A DNA stretch of 64,000 nucleotides from Polaromonas sp. SP1 (lineage in GTDB: Bacteria; Pseudomonadota; Gammaproteobacteria; Burkholderiales; Burkholderiaceae_C), in assembly GCF_003711205.1 (NCBI RefSeq), contig NZ_CP031013.1:2026501-2090500 (forward strand), given 5' to 3'. Below, one piece after another: positions 43,509 to 54,626 of this stretch. Both the position numbers and the translations under genes were made by a program. The stretch's first letter is position 1, and every line of letters starts with the position of its first letter. The notes under the pieces are model-generated. The model was not told the origin of the DNA. It did not search any database and saw only the letters and a program-made list of their open reading frames with translations.

Positions 43509-44927
43509 TCAGCCCGCCTCATCCAGCCTGCGTAGAACCAGGCGCAAGGCTTTGGCGAACCGCGGATCTGCGACGGCGCCCACGTTAAAGCGTGACCAGC
43601 GTGAGCTCTCGGAGGAGTCGACGCAAAACACTTTGCCTGGCGCCGACACGATTTTTTCCTTGAGCATTTCCTGGGCGAGTTTGAGCGAGTCGGGCACACC
43701 CGGCAGGGCCGCCCAGAGATAGAGCGTCTGCGGCGGCTTGGCGAAAATTTCACCGCCTACGCCTTCGAAGAGTCGCACAGCTTTGGCAGTGGCCTCGGTG
43801 ATGCGGTCGCGCAGCCGGGCCAGGTGGCGCTGGTAGTGGCCTTCGCTGAGGATGATGTCCACCGTGCGTTCGCAGTATTCCGAACTGCTGACGTGAATCA
43901 GGGCCTTCAGGTCGGCCAGGTCGCTGGCCAGGTCGGCGCCGCAGGCGATAAATCCAACGCGCAGCGCTGCAGAAAACGATTTCGAAAAACTGCCGATATA
44001 GATCGTGCGGTTGAGCTGGTCCAGCGCGGAAAGGCGCGGCATGGACATGGGCTTGAAATCGGCAAGCGGGTCGTTTTCCACGAGCAGCAGGTCGTATTTC
44101 TCTGCAAGTTGCAGCACACGAAAAGCCTTGGCCGCGCTGATGTCCGAGCCCGTGGGGTTGTGCCCCACCGACTGGGTGAAGAACAGCCGCGGCCGATGTG
44201 TGATGAGCAACTGCTCCAGCGCATCCAGGTCCGGGCCGTCGGCCAGGCGCGGCACGCCGACGATGCGAGCGCTGGCCAGCTTGAGCTTGCCGAACAGCGG
44301 GTAGTAGCCTGGGTCGTCGGCCAGCACCGTGCCGCCGGGCGGCACAAAGTAGCGGATGACGATGTCCATGGCCTCGTTGGCGCCGTGCGTCAACACGATT
44401 TGCCGCGCTTCGGCGCCAATACCCAGGTCTGCCAGCTTGCGCACCAGGTGCTGGCGCAGCGGCTCATAGCCGAAGCGGCTGCCGTAGCGAAAGAGGGCAC
44501 CCAGGCCGGTGCGCACGACCTTGTGGTGAAACTTGTCCAGGCGCGCGCCGGCCAGCCATTCGACGGGCGGAAAGCCGTCGCCCACGCTGAGCTGGTCGGC
44601 TTCCCACTTCAGTTGCTCCCGCATCAGCCAGACGATGTCCATGGCCCGGCCCAAAGAGCCGGCTTCTTCCTCCGCCGCTTTGGGCGCCGGCGCATCCAGC
44701 ACGTAGTAGCCCGAGCCGCGCCGCGGCTCGACGATGCCGCGCGCCACCAGCAGCTCGAACGCCGCCACCACGGTGTTCTTCGCGTAGCCGTGCAGCTCGG
44801 CCAGCTCGCGCAGTGAAGGCAGCTTTTCGCCGGCCTTGAAGGCGCCTTCGGCGATCTGCCTTTCGAGCGAGGCCGCTAGCGCGCCGGCGATGGTGGTGGG
44901 TTGGGGTTTCTCTTTGGCTTTGGGCAT
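43509..44927 (-). CDS. MocR-type regulator (GntR HTH + aminotransferase fold)
   Basis: 472 residues from ATG 44927. Winged HTH of GntR type ([18 protein letters not shown], about residues 42-60) then a class-I aminotransferase-like part with FSKSF (PLP lysine). MocR-type regulators bind DNA and use a PLP-linked sensor. It is divergent from the HMG-CoA reductase operon and shares the palindrome 45009-45032. I infer it controls that operon; a metabolic aminotransferase role is unlikely. Confidence 0.9.
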   Translation of the reverse strand: MPKAKEKPQPTTIAGALAASLERQIAEGAFKAGEKLPSLRELAELHGYAKNTVVAAFELLVARGIVEPRRGSGYYVLDAPAPKAAEEEAGSLGRAMDIVWLMREQLKWEADQLSVGDGFPPVEWLAGARLDKFHHKVVRTGLGALFRYGSRFGYEPLRQHLVRKLADLGIGAEARQIVLTHGANEAMDIVIRYFVPPGGTVLADDPGYYPLFGKLKLASARIVGVPRLADGPDLDALEQLLITHRPRLFFTQSVGHNPTGSDISAAKAFRVLQLAEKYDLLLVENDPLADFKPMSMPRLSALDQLNRTIYIGSFSKSFSAALRVGFIACGADLASDLADLKALIHVSSSEYCERTVDIILSEGHYQRHLARLRDRITEATAKAVRLFEGVGGEIFAKPPQTLYLWAALPGVPDSLKLAQEMLKEKIVSAPGKVFCVDSSESSRWSRFNVGAVADPRFAKALRLVLRRLDEAG

Positions 44928-45008
44928 ATCGGCACGACAAAAAAGGTATGGGGCAACTATCGCTGCGGCCGCCTGTCCGGGGTTGGCCAGGCCCGCTGTC
45001 CCGTCAAA

Positions 45009-45032
45009 CTGTACCTTTATTTGCTGGTACAG
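45009..45032. promoter_or_regulatory. MocR operator candidate
   Basis: CTGTACC-N10-GGTACAG, exact 7-bp arms, 82 bp upstream of the regulator ATG at 44927 and 52 bp upstream of the HMG-CoA reductase ATG at 45084, so within reach of both promoters. MocR proteins often bind paired sites; a single dyad is seen. Confidence 0.55.
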
Positions 45033-45083
45033 ACTGCCTACAGTGTCCCCAACCGTACTAACAGACCTGCCCAGGAAAGATTC

Positions 45084-46367
<1,284 letters not shown>

Positions 46368-46442
46368 CGGCTCCGCATTCAATTTTTCCCCGTTCGTGTC
46401 AGCGCTTCATTGCATCAATAATTCAATTAGGAGACAAGCATC

Positions 46443-47654
46443 ATGTTCAAGCACTGGATTCCATCCAAACCCCTTTCCCTGCTGGCGGCCGCGCTTGCAG
46501 CCGCCTGTGTGATCGCCGCGCCTGCGCGCGCGCAGGACATCAAGGTCGGCTTCAATGCCGACCAGTCCGGCACCGCGGTGGCCGAGCTCGGCATTGCCGC
46601 GCGCCACGGCTTTGACCTTGCGATCGAAGACATCAACAAGGCCGGTGGCGTGCTCGGCCGCAAGCTGGTCGGCGTGATCCGCGACGACACGGGTGCGCCG
46701 CCCAAGTCCATCCAGAACATGACCGAACTGATCGACAGCGAAAAAGTCGTCGCCGTCCTCGGCCCCGCCAATTCCGGCAACGCGCTGGCCTGGCTGCACC
46801 TGCCGCAGCAAAAGAAGATTCCCGTCATCGTGCCCGTGGCCACTGCCACGGACATCACACGCCGCTACGCCAACGAGCCACAGAACTACATCTACCGCAT
46901 CTCGATGGTCGACCGCGAACAGGTCGCGTTGCTGCTGGCTTACGCCGTGAAAGCCACCAAAAACAAAAAGATCGCTTTCATCGCGGACTCCACCGGTTTC
47001 GGGCAGCAAGGCGTGAAGGACCTGACCGAGGTGCTGGCCCTGCACGGCCAGCAACCGGTGGCGGTTGAAAAATTCGGCCCCAAGGACACCGACATGACCT
47101 CGCAGCTCGCGAAGATCCGCGACTCTGGCGCCGACACTGTCATCGTGTACGGCCTGGCCGATGCCAATGCGCAGTTGCTGCGCAGCATGGAAAAAATCAA
47201 CTACTTCCCGACCACGCTTGGCACCTGGGGCAACATGAGCACGCCGCTGCTGAACATTGCCGGCAAGAAGCTCTCCGAGCACATCATTTTTGCCACATCG
47301 ACTGCGGAAGACAGCAACCCGCGCGCCGTGGCATTGGCTGCCCGCGTGCGTGAGCGTTACCCGCAGATGCCGACCTTTGTGGCCGCTGCCCAGTCTTACG
47401 ATGCCACCATCCTGCTGGCCGCCGCCATCAAGCAGGCCGGCACGACGGATGGCGCAAAAGTCGCCTCGACGCTGGACGCCGGCGTGCCCGATACGCAGGG
47501 CATCATCAAGCTGTACAAAAAGCCCTTTAACAAGACCGAGCACGACGCGCTGTCGGTGTCCGACTTCAACCTGGCGCGCTGGAAAGACGGCAGGGTCACT
47601 TCCTACAGCGATGCCATCACGAAGGCCATGACGCCTGCTGACCTCAAAAAATAG
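46443..47654 (+). CDS. ABC transporter substrate-binding protein, Leu/Ile/Val-type
   Basis: 403 residues, signal peptide ending ARA-QD, then a periplasmic type-I binding protein fold: IKVGFNADQSG, DDTGAPPKS, GPANSGNALA. Liv-type proteins bind amino acids, aromatic acids, urea and other small acids; in this operon mevalonate is the reasonable ligand. 75 bp after the reductase. Confidence 0.9.
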   Translation: MFKHWIPSKPLSLLAAALAAACVIAAPARAQDIKVGFNADQSGTAVAELGIAARHGFDLAIEDINKAGGVLGRKLVGVIRDDTGAPPKSIQNMTELIDSEKVVAVLGPANSGNALAWLHLPQQKKIPVIVPVATATDITRRYANEPQNYIYRISMVDREQVALLLAYAVKATKNKKIAFIADSTGFGQQGVKDLTEVLALHGQQPVAVEKFGPKDTDMTSQLAKIRDSGADTVIVYGLADANAQLLRSMEKINYFPTTLGTWGNMSTPLLNIAGKKLSEHIIFATSTAEDSNPRAVALAARVRERYPQMPTFVAAAQSYDATILLAAAIKQAGTTDGAKVASTLDAGVPDTQGIIKLYKKPFNKTEHDALSVSDFNLARWKDGRVTSYSDAITKAMTPADLKK

Positions 47655-47722
47655 GCCCCGGCTCAGCTGACTCGCTGGCCAGCCGCCACCCGCCCTGACA
47701 GGCGCCACAGGAGACATATCGG

Positions 47723-48640
47723 ATGATTAATTTGCTGCAGGCATTGCTCAGCGGCCTGGCGCTTGGCGGCATCTACGCCCTCGTGGCGCTGGGCTTCAGC
47801 ATCACGCACACCACGACCAAGACGCTGAACTTCGGCCAGGGCGAATTCCTGGTGGCGGGCTCGCTGGTGGCAGTGGGCACGCTGCTGCTGATTTCCGGCA
47901 AGAGCCAGACCGGCGTGCTGACCAGTGCCGACGTCAACCTGCTCAGCTACGGCATGGCGCTGGTGGTGTCGTTGGCGGTGTTGGGGGTTCTGGGGGTCAT
48001 CCTGTATTTCACGGCGGTGCGGCCTTTCTTCGGTTCGGCCGGAATGTCGTGGGTCATGAGCACCATCGGATTTGGCATCATCTTGCAGAACACCGCGCTG
48101 GCCATCTGGGGCCCAGGCTCCATGGCCATGCCGTCGCCGCTTGGCGAGACAGTCATCCGCATCGGCGGGGCGGGCATCCGGCCGCAGGAAATCCTCGTGC
48201 TGGCCGTCACAGCCGTGGTCATGCTCGCGCTGGACCATGTACTGCGCCGCACCCGTATCGGCAAGGCCGTGCGGGCGGTGGCGGCCAACCGGCAGGCGGC
48301 CGCGCTCATGGGCATCAATGTGGCGGCCATCGTGGTGCTGGCGTTTGTCGTGTCTTCCGGCCTTGCGGGGCTGGCGGGCCTGCTGATTGCCCCCATCACC
48401 ACGGCTTCGGTCTTCATGGGGCTTTCCATCGCGCTGAAGGCCTTTTCTGCGGCCATCGTCGGCGGCCTCACCAGCCCGCGCGGCTGCATTGCCGGCGGTT
48501 TTTTACTCGGATGCGTTGAGGCGCTGGTGGGGCTTTGGCGCGCGGAGATGCGGGAGATCACCATCTTCGCGCTCATCATCCTGGTGCTGGTTATCAAGCC
48601 CGAAGGCCTGTTCGGCCAGAAGCCGTTTGAGAAGGTATGA
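47723..48640 (+). CDS. ABC transporter permease, LivH type
   Basis: 305 residues with about eight membrane helices. LLSGLALGGIYALVALGFSIT at the start and GLTSPRGCIAGGFLLG near the end are LivH features. Its stop overlaps the next start (ATGA at 48637), so it is made with the fused permease-ATPase. Confidence 0.93.
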   Translation: MINLLQALLSGLALGGIYALVALGFSITHTTTKTLNFGQGEFLVAGSLVAVGTLLLISGKSQTGVLTSADVNLLSYGMALVVSLAVLGVLGVILYFTAVRPFFGSAGMSWVMSTIGFGIILQNTALAIWGPGSMAMPSPLGETVIRIGGAGIRPQEILVLAVTAVVMLALDHVLRRTRIGKAVRAVAANRQAAALMGINVAAIVVLAFVVSSGLAGLAGLLIAPITTASVFMGLSIALKAFSAAIVGGLTSPRGCIAGGFLLGCVEALVGLWRAEMREITIFALIILVLVIKPEGLFGQKPFEKV

Positions 48641-50451
48641 GCGTGCGTCCCCACACCATTGGCATCGTCGTTGCCGCCGTCCTGGCTGCGGCCGTGCCGG
48701 CCTTCCTCACCAACGAGTTCTACCTCAAGATTATTTTTACGGCGGGTCTCTACTACCTGGCGGCCTGCGGCCTGAATGTGCTGGTCGGCTGGACCGGGCA
48801 GAAGTCGCTCGGCCATGCAGGCCTGTTTGCCGCAGGCGCCTACACCGTGGCGCTGCTGACCACCAAGGGCGGCTGGAACCCATGGCTTGCCCTGGCTGCA
48901 TCGGGTGCTGTCGCGGGTCTTTTTGGTGTGCTGATCGCCTTGCCGTCGCTGCGCGTCAAGGGGCCTTCACTGGCCATGGTCACCATCGGCTTCGGCATCG
49001 TGGTCGAGAAGGTCGTCACTGAATGGCAAGAAGTATTTGGCGGCCAGCAGGGCATTTACGGGGTGGTGCCGCCGACTTTCGGCGGGCAGGCGCTGGGCAC
49101 GCGCGAATGGGCCTGGCTGGTGCTGGCCTTCGCATTTGCCGCGCACCTGCTGCTGCGCACGCTGCTGTCGGGCAAGTACGGCCGGGCTTTCCAGGCCGTG
49201 CAGGCGGCCGAAGTGGCTGCCGAAAGCGTGGGCATCAATGTCTACCGGATGAAGGTGCTGGCGTTTGTCATCAGCGCGGTGACCTGCGGTCTGGCCGGCG
49301 CCTTGCTGGCGCAGCAGAACCAGTACATCAATTCGGACTTCATCACCTTCAATCTGTCGATCTTCCTGCTGCTCATCGTGCTGTTCGGTGGCCCCTCGTG
49401 GTACGGGCCGGTGCTAGGCGCGGTGGTGTTGACCTTGCTCGACGCCTTCCTGGCGCGCTGGCCGCATCTGCAGCATTTCACTTACGGCGCCTTGCTGTTG
49501 TTCGCCCTGTACGCCATGCCCCAGGGCCTGGCGGGTGCGCTGTCAAAGGCGGTGCGCAGGCTTTGGCCACGGCTTTCGGCGGCGGCTGCGCTGCCGGCTG
49601 TGCAAGGCGAATGGCAACCGAAATTTGCCGCCGTGCGCGACGAATCCGCGGTGATGCTGCGCGCGGAAGGTTTGTACAAGGCCTATGGCGGCGTCGTGCC
49701 CACGAACGACGTCAGCCTGGAACTGCGGCCCGGCCACGTGCATGCGCTCATCGGGCCCAACGGTGCGGGAAAGACGACGCTCCTCAACATCCTCTCGGGG
49801 GTCATTCCGGCCGACCGCGGCCGTATCGAGTTCTGCAATGCGGACATCACGCACAGCCGCTCCAGTGCCGTCTGCGCACTCGGCATCGGCCGCACCTTTC
49901 AGAACCTCAAGCTGTTTCCGCACATGAGCGTGCTGGACAACGTGCTCGCCGGCCTGCATCCGCACCTGAAAGTCGGTTTCTGGCCAAGCCTGCTGGGCTT
50001 GCCGGCAGCCCGAAGGGAAGAACGGGAGGCGCGCGACGAGGCCGTGCGCCTGCTCGGTTTTGTGGATTTGCTGGACCGCACCGGCGATGAAGCGGGCAGC
50101 CTGCCCTATGGCTTGCAGCGCCGCCTGGAGCTGGCGCGCGCACTCGCCACGCATCCGCGGCTGCTGCTGCTCGACGAACCCGCGGCAGGCCTGAATCCGC
50201 AGGAAACGCGAGACCTGACACACCTGATCGGCCGCATCAGGGACAAGGGCATGACGGTGCTGCTGATCGAACACCACATGGACCTGGTGATGGAGGTGTC
50301 CGACCATGTGCTGGTGCTGGACTACGGCGCCAAGATCGCCGAGGGCGCACCCGCTGACGTGCAGGGCAACCCGCGCGTGATTGCCGCTTACCTGGGCGTG
50401 GATGACGGCGACGACGTGGCGCCGCCCGCATCCCCTCTTCAACCCGCCTGA
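48637..50451 (+). CDS. Fused ABC permease-ATPase (LivM-LivG)
   Basis: 604 residues. Residues 1-325 are a LivM-type permease (about eight helices; GWTGQKSLGHAGLFAAGAY motif). Residues about 340-600 are a LivG-type ATPase: Walker A GPNGAGKTT, signature LPYGLQRRLELARAL, Walker B LLLLDEPAAGLNP. The fusion joins a channel subunit to one ATPase. Some Liv-type systems have this arrangement, so it is not unique, but it fixes the subunit stoichiometry. Next gene starts 7 bp after its stop. Confidence 0.92.
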   Translation: MSVRPHTIGIVVAAVLAAAVPAFLTNEFYLKIIFTAGLYYLAACGLNVLVGWTGQKSLGHAGLFAAGAYTVALLTTKGGWNPWLALAASGAVAGLFGVLIALPSLRVKGPSLAMVTIGFGIVVEKVVTEWQEVFGGQQGIYGVVPPTFGGQALGTREWAWLVLAFAFAAHLLLRTLLSGKYGRAFQAVQAAEVAAESVGINVYRMKVLAFVISAVTCGLAGALLAQQNQYINSDFITFNLSIFLLLIVLFGGPSWYGPVLGAVVLTLLDAFLARWPHLQHFTYGALLLFALYAMPQGLAGALSKAVRRLWPRLSAAAALPAVQGEWQPKFAAVRDESAVMLRAEGLYKAYGGVVPTNDVSLELRPGHVHALIGPNGAGKTTLLNILSGVIPADRGRIEFCNADITHSRSSAVCALGIGRTFQNLKLFPHMSVLDNVLAGLHPHLKVGFWPSLLGLPAARREEREARDEAVRLLGFVDLLDRTGDEAGSLPYGLQRRLELARALATHPRLLLLDEPAAGLNPQETRDLTHLIGRIRDKGMTVLLIEHHMDLVMEVSDHVLVLDYGAKIAEGAPADVQGNPRVIAAYLGVDDGDDVAPPASPLQPA

Positions 50452-50458
50452 GCCGACC

Positions 50459-51169
<711 letters not shown>

Positions 51170-51221
51170 CGTTTTATGCAGAAGATGATGGACGCGGTGC
51201 TGCGGTGAACGGGGAATTTGC

Positions 51222-52112
51222 GTGAAGGAACATATCAAGATCGTTGAGGTGGGGCCGCGCGACGGGTTGCAAAATGAAGCGGTCAACGTTGATCTCGAGA
51301 CACGGCTGGAATTGATTGCCCGCCTGGCGGACGCCGGTGTCCGGCATATTGAGTCGGCCTCCTTCGTGTCTGCGAAGTGGGTTCCGCAGATGGCCGGAAG
51401 CGCTGATTTGATGAAGCGCCTGCCGCGCCTGGCGGGCGTTCATTACAGCGCACTGACCCCGAACCTGCAAGGACTGGAGTCAGCGATAGAAGCGGGATGC
51501 GAAGAGGTCGCTGTCTTTGCGTCTGCGTCGGAACAGTTCTCCCGCCGCAATATCAATTGCACCATTCGCGAAAGCCTGGAGCGTTTCCGGTCGGTAGTGG
51601 AAACGGCCCGCGCGCACCACATCAAGGTGCGCGGCTACGTATCGTGCGTACTGGGTTGCCCTTACGAAGGCCGGGTCGATCCGGAACAGGTCGCCGGGGT
51701 CGCGTTGCTGCTGCACGAGTTGGGCTGCCACGAGATATCGCTGGGGGACACCATAGGCCGCGGCACGCCGCGCGAAGTCCGCGCCATGCTGGAGGCAAGC
51801 GCCCGGCGTGTGCCTGTCAGTCGGCTGGCCGGGCATTTTCACGACACCTACGGCATGGCGATCGCGAACATTGCGGCTTCGCTGGAGATGGGTGTTCGGG
51901 TGTTTGACAGTTCTGTGGCCGGCCTGGGCGGCTGTCCTTACGCGGCGGGAGCGTCCGGGAATGTTGCAACGGAGGACGTCATCTATCTCCTGCACGGCAT
52001 GGGCTACGAAACCGGCATCGACCTGCGCAAAATTGCCGAGGCTGGCCGGTTTATCAGCCAGGCGCTTGGCCGCGAATCGAACTCCCGGGTTGGCCGCGCC
52101 TTGTTGGGGTAG
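51222..52112 (+). CDS. mvaB: Hydroxymethylglutaryl-CoA lyase
   Basis: 296 residues, GTG start at 51222 with GGGGAA before it. The GPRDGLQNE motif (11-19) and GGCPYAAGASGN, with its catalytic cysteine, are the HMG-CoA lyase signatures. It splits HMG-CoA into acetyl-CoA and acetoacetate. With the class II reductase 6 kb upstream in the same direction it completes mevalonate catabolism. The catalytic loop also includes the RGYVSCVLGCPYEG stretch. Confidence 0.95.
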   Translation: MKEHIKIVEVGPRDGLQNEAVNVDLETRLELIARLADAGVRHIESASFVSAKWVPQMAGSADLMKRLPRLAGVHYSALTPNLQGLESAIEAGCEEVAVFASASEQFSRRNINCTIRESLERFRSVVETARAHHIKVRGYVSCVLGCPYEGRVDPEQVAGVALLLHELGCHEISLGDTIGRGTPREVRAMLEASARRVPVSRLAGHFHDTYGMAIANIAASLEMGVRVFDSSVAGLGGCPYAAGASGNVATEDVIYLLHGMGYETGIDLRKIAEAGRFISQALGRESNSRVGRALLG

Positions 52113-52148
52113 TTCTTTCTCGCGCCGGCCTGTGGTGCGCTCACCTCA

Positions 52149-53030
52149 TCAGCGCGGAATGAACAGTTGCTGGACCACAAGGTGTTTTACTTTGCGCTCT
52201 GTGCTGATGGCGTAGTAGTTCTCATCGACACCGTCGCAAGGGCCCAGCAACCTGACCTGATGACGTTTCATGAGGTCATCCTGTACTGACAGCGCCGCTG
52301 GGAAAACGCCCAGCCCACTGCCGCCGAATGTTTCCAGCAGGGCGCTGTCTTCAAACTCTCCAACAACGCGCGGCCGCAGCCCGTGCTGGGTCAACCACTG
52401 ATCCAGCGGCCCGCGCACGGTGGAGTGTGAAGTCGGCAGCAATACAGGCACCTTGCTCAATGACGCGGGGAAGTCTTTTTGAGCCAGCTTCCACCAGCGC
52501 TGCGATGCATACCACCCCATGCCTGAAGTGCCCAGGGAATGGTTGTGCACCTTCAGATGGGGATTGAACGGTGCGGGGTGATCGGACAGCACAACATCCA
52601 GCCTGTGCATGGCCAGGTCGGCCAGGAGGTCGGCCATTTCACCTTCGTGGCATATGAGCCTCAGGTCGGGCGTGCCCAGCACCGGCTGAAGCAGGCGCTG
52701 CACCACCAGCTTGGGCAGGCCGTCCGCAATGCCAACCGTCAACCGAACCGATTTGGCCTTGGCGGCGCTACGCACCAATTCAGGTAGCGCCTCGCCCAGC
52801 TGGAAGATCTGCTCGGCCTGCCGCAGCGCAATGTCTCCGGCTTCGGTCAGCGCCAGGCCCCGCCCGGCAGGTTTGAGGAGCTGGCATCCCAGGTCCCGCT
52901 CAAGTTCGCGCACCTGGGCGCTGATGGTCTGGACCGCCATGTCCAGCCGCGCTGCAGCATGCGACATGCCGCCTTCCTTCGCAACGACCCAGAAGTAGTA
53001 CAGGTGCCGGTAGTTGAAGGCGAGGCTCAT
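52149..53030 (-). CDS. LysR-type regulator, NhaR-like
   Basis: 293 residues. The N-terminus NYRHLYYFWVVAKEGGMSHAAA (residues 6-27) is typical of NhaR-type LysR proteins, known for Na+/H+ antiporter control. Here no antiporter is adjacent; it runs convergent with HMG-CoA lyase and divergent from the BI-1 gene. Target unknown; the BI-1 gene at 53141 is the natural candidate. Confidence 0.9.
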   Translation of the reverse strand: MSLAFNYRHLYYFWVVAKEGGMSHAAARLDMAVQTISAQVRELERDLGCQLLKPAGRGLALTEAGDIALRQAEQIFQLGEALPELVRSAAKAKSVRLTVGIADGLPKLVVQRLLQPVLGTPDLRLICHEGEMADLLADLAMHRLDVVLSDHPAPFNPHLKVHNHSLGTSGMGWYASQRWWKLAQKDFPASLSKVPVLLPTSHSTVRGPLDQWLTQHGLRPRVVGEFEDSALLETFGGSGLGVFPAALSVQDDLMKRHQVRLLGPCDGVDENYYAISTERKVKHLVVQQLFIPR

Positions 53031-53140
53031 GGTCAGTTTTTACGGGATGGTAGATCAACAATTGTCTGCTTTTTATTTGTGTATGGAAACCCTATTCTGT
53101 ATGGCTCCGCAGATGTTCTGCGATTCAAGAAAGGCACACC

Positions 53141-53821
53141 ATGAATCGACCATTGGTTTTCCCATCCCACACCGCCGGCTCCGGCTGGGGCGCCGGCATT
53201 GCGAAGCACAGGGTGCTGCGTAACACCTACGCCCTGCTCTCCATGACCTTGCTGTTCAGCGCCGCGATGGCCGCGTTGAGTGTCTTCCTCAAGCTGCCGG
53301 CCCCCGGGTTGGTCATTACGCTCGCCGGATATTTCGGCTTGCTGTTCCTCATCCATAAAGTGCAGAACAGCGGCTGGGCCGTCCCGGCGGTTTTCGCGCT
53401 CACCGGCTTCATGGGCTACACGCTTGGCCCTTTGCTGGCGATGCATTTGGCCCTGCCGGGCGGAGCGCAGGCCATTGCACTGGCGCTGGGTACGACGGGC
53501 GTGACGTTCCTGGCCTTGTCCGGCTGGGTATTGGCCACACGGCGCGACTTCAGCTTCATGGGCGGTTTCCTGTTCGCCGGCATGGTGATCGCGATTCTCG
53601 CGGGACTGGCGGCGATGTTCCTGCAGATGCCGGCACTGGCGCTGGCCGTGTCGGCCGTGGTGGCGTTGCTCTCGGCGGGAATGATCCTGTTTGAAACCAG
53701 CCGCATCGTCAACGGCGGCGAGACCAATTACGTCCTGGCCACGGTAAGCCTCTTCGTTTCGCTGTTCAATCTTTTTACCAGCCTGCTGAGCCTCTTCGGC
53801 TTTGGCGGCAACAACGACTAA
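53141..53821 (+). CDS. Bax inhibitor-1/YccA family membrane protein
   Basis: 226 residues with seven predicted helices (LRNTYALLSMTLLFSAAM at the start, ETSRIVNGGETNYVLAT near 185-203, which includes the acidic residues of the BI-1 channel). YccA-type proteins modulate the FtsH protease and act as ion channels. Followed 16 bp later by a zinc-ribbon gene. Confidence 0.93.
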   Translation: MNRPLVFPSHTAGSGWGAGIAKHRVLRNTYALLSMTLLFSAAMAALSVFLKLPAPGLVITLAGYFGLLFLIHKVQNSGWAVPAVFALTGFMGYTLGPLLAMHLALPGGAQAIALALGTTGVTFLALSGWVLATRRDFSFMGGFLFAGMVIAILAGLAAMFLQMPALALAVSAVVALLSAGMILFETSRIVNGGETNYVLATVSLFVSLFNLFTSLLSLFGFGGNND

Positions 53822-53836
53822 TTCAAGGAGAACCCC

Positions 53837-54106
53837 ATGAAATGTCCCCATTGCAACGACGTCACCCTGGTCATGACGGAACGCCAAGGCGTTGAAATTG
53901 ATTACTGCCCCCAATGCCGCGGTGTGTGGCTGGACCGCGGTGAGCTGGACAAGCTCATAGCGCGCGACGTGGCCGCCGCACCGGCACCGCAGCCGGCCTA
54001 CCAGCAACCCGCGCGGCGTCCCGACTTTCAGGATTCGGACTACCGGCACAACACCGGCTATGGCAGGCGCAAGCCCAAATCATGGCTCAGTGAAATCTTC
54101 GATTGA
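53837..54106 (+). CDS. zf-TFIIB zinc-ribbon protein
   Basis: 89 residues. Two CxxC knuckles (CPHC at residues 3-6 and CPQC at 24-27) and CRGVWLDRGEL identify the zf-TFIIB type. The rest is a proline-rich, positively charged tail with Tyr-Gly repeats (RRKPKSW). Function unknown. It follows BI-1 and precedes an exported Ala-rich protein gene, forming a small compact group. Confidence 0.87.
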   Translation: MKCPHCNDVTLVMTERQGVEIDYCPQCRGVWLDRGELDKLIARDVAAAPAPQPAYQQPARRPDFQDSDYRHNTGYGRRKPKSWLSEIFD

Positions 54107-54169
54107 AGCAAAGACCCGGCCGGGCAGCTATGACGCCCCCCTGTTTAATTTTTTTCTTTAGGAAACTTC

Positions 54170-54598
54170 GTGAACACTTCTTTTCGCACCACCACCTCTG
54201 TGATCGCTCTGACCATCGCTTCGCTGGCCGTCCCTTCGCTTGCATTTGCCAAGCGGATGGGAAGTGGCGGCAGAACCATGCCGGCTGCCCGGGCCGGCAA
54301 TGCCCCGGCCGCTCCCGTAGCGGCAAAGGCGCCGGCGCCAGCTGCCGCGCCCGCCGTCACTGCAGCCCCGGCCGCTGCGGCTGCGCCCACTGCCCGGGGA
54401 CCCGGCTTGATGGGCACGATGGGCGCAGTCGCCGTGGGTGCAGTTGCCGGCACCATGGCCGGCAATGCGCTGGCTGGCGGCACCAACTCCGACAAAGAAG
54501 CCAAGGCCAAGGAAGCGGAGAAAGAAGCCCAGGAGCTTCAACAAAAGGCTGACGAAGCCAAGCGCAAGGCTGAAGCTGCTCGCGCGGCGGCAAAGTAG
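54170..54598 (+). CDS. Exported alanine-rich protein with glycine-zipper core and helical tail
   Basis: 142 residues, GTG start at 54170 with TAGGAAA upstream. Signal peptide (VIALTIASLAVPSLAFA), an Ala/Pro-rich linker (about 30-75), a GLMGTMGAVAVGAVAGTMAGNALAGG segment that reads as a glycine-zipper hydrophobic core, and a charged tail of Lys/Glu/Ala (KEAEKEAQELQQKADEAKRK) with coiled-coil character. Such glycine-zipper proteins often sit in the outer membrane. I do not recognise it further. Confidence 0.7.
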   Translation: MNTSFRTTTSVIALTIASLAVPSLAFAKRMGSGGRTMPAARAGNAPAAPVAAKAPAPAAAPAVTAAPAAAAAPTARGPGLMGTMGAVAVGAVAGTMAGNALAGGTNSDKEAKAKEAEKEAQELQQKADEAKRKAEAARAAAK

Positions 54599-54626
54599 CC
54601 TGCGTGGCAGTCAGCGCTGCAAGACT

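Noticed and set aside
43509..44927. A metabolic aminotransferase
   Set aside because: The N-terminal GntR-type HTH and divergent placement next to a catabolic operon make it a MocR regulator.
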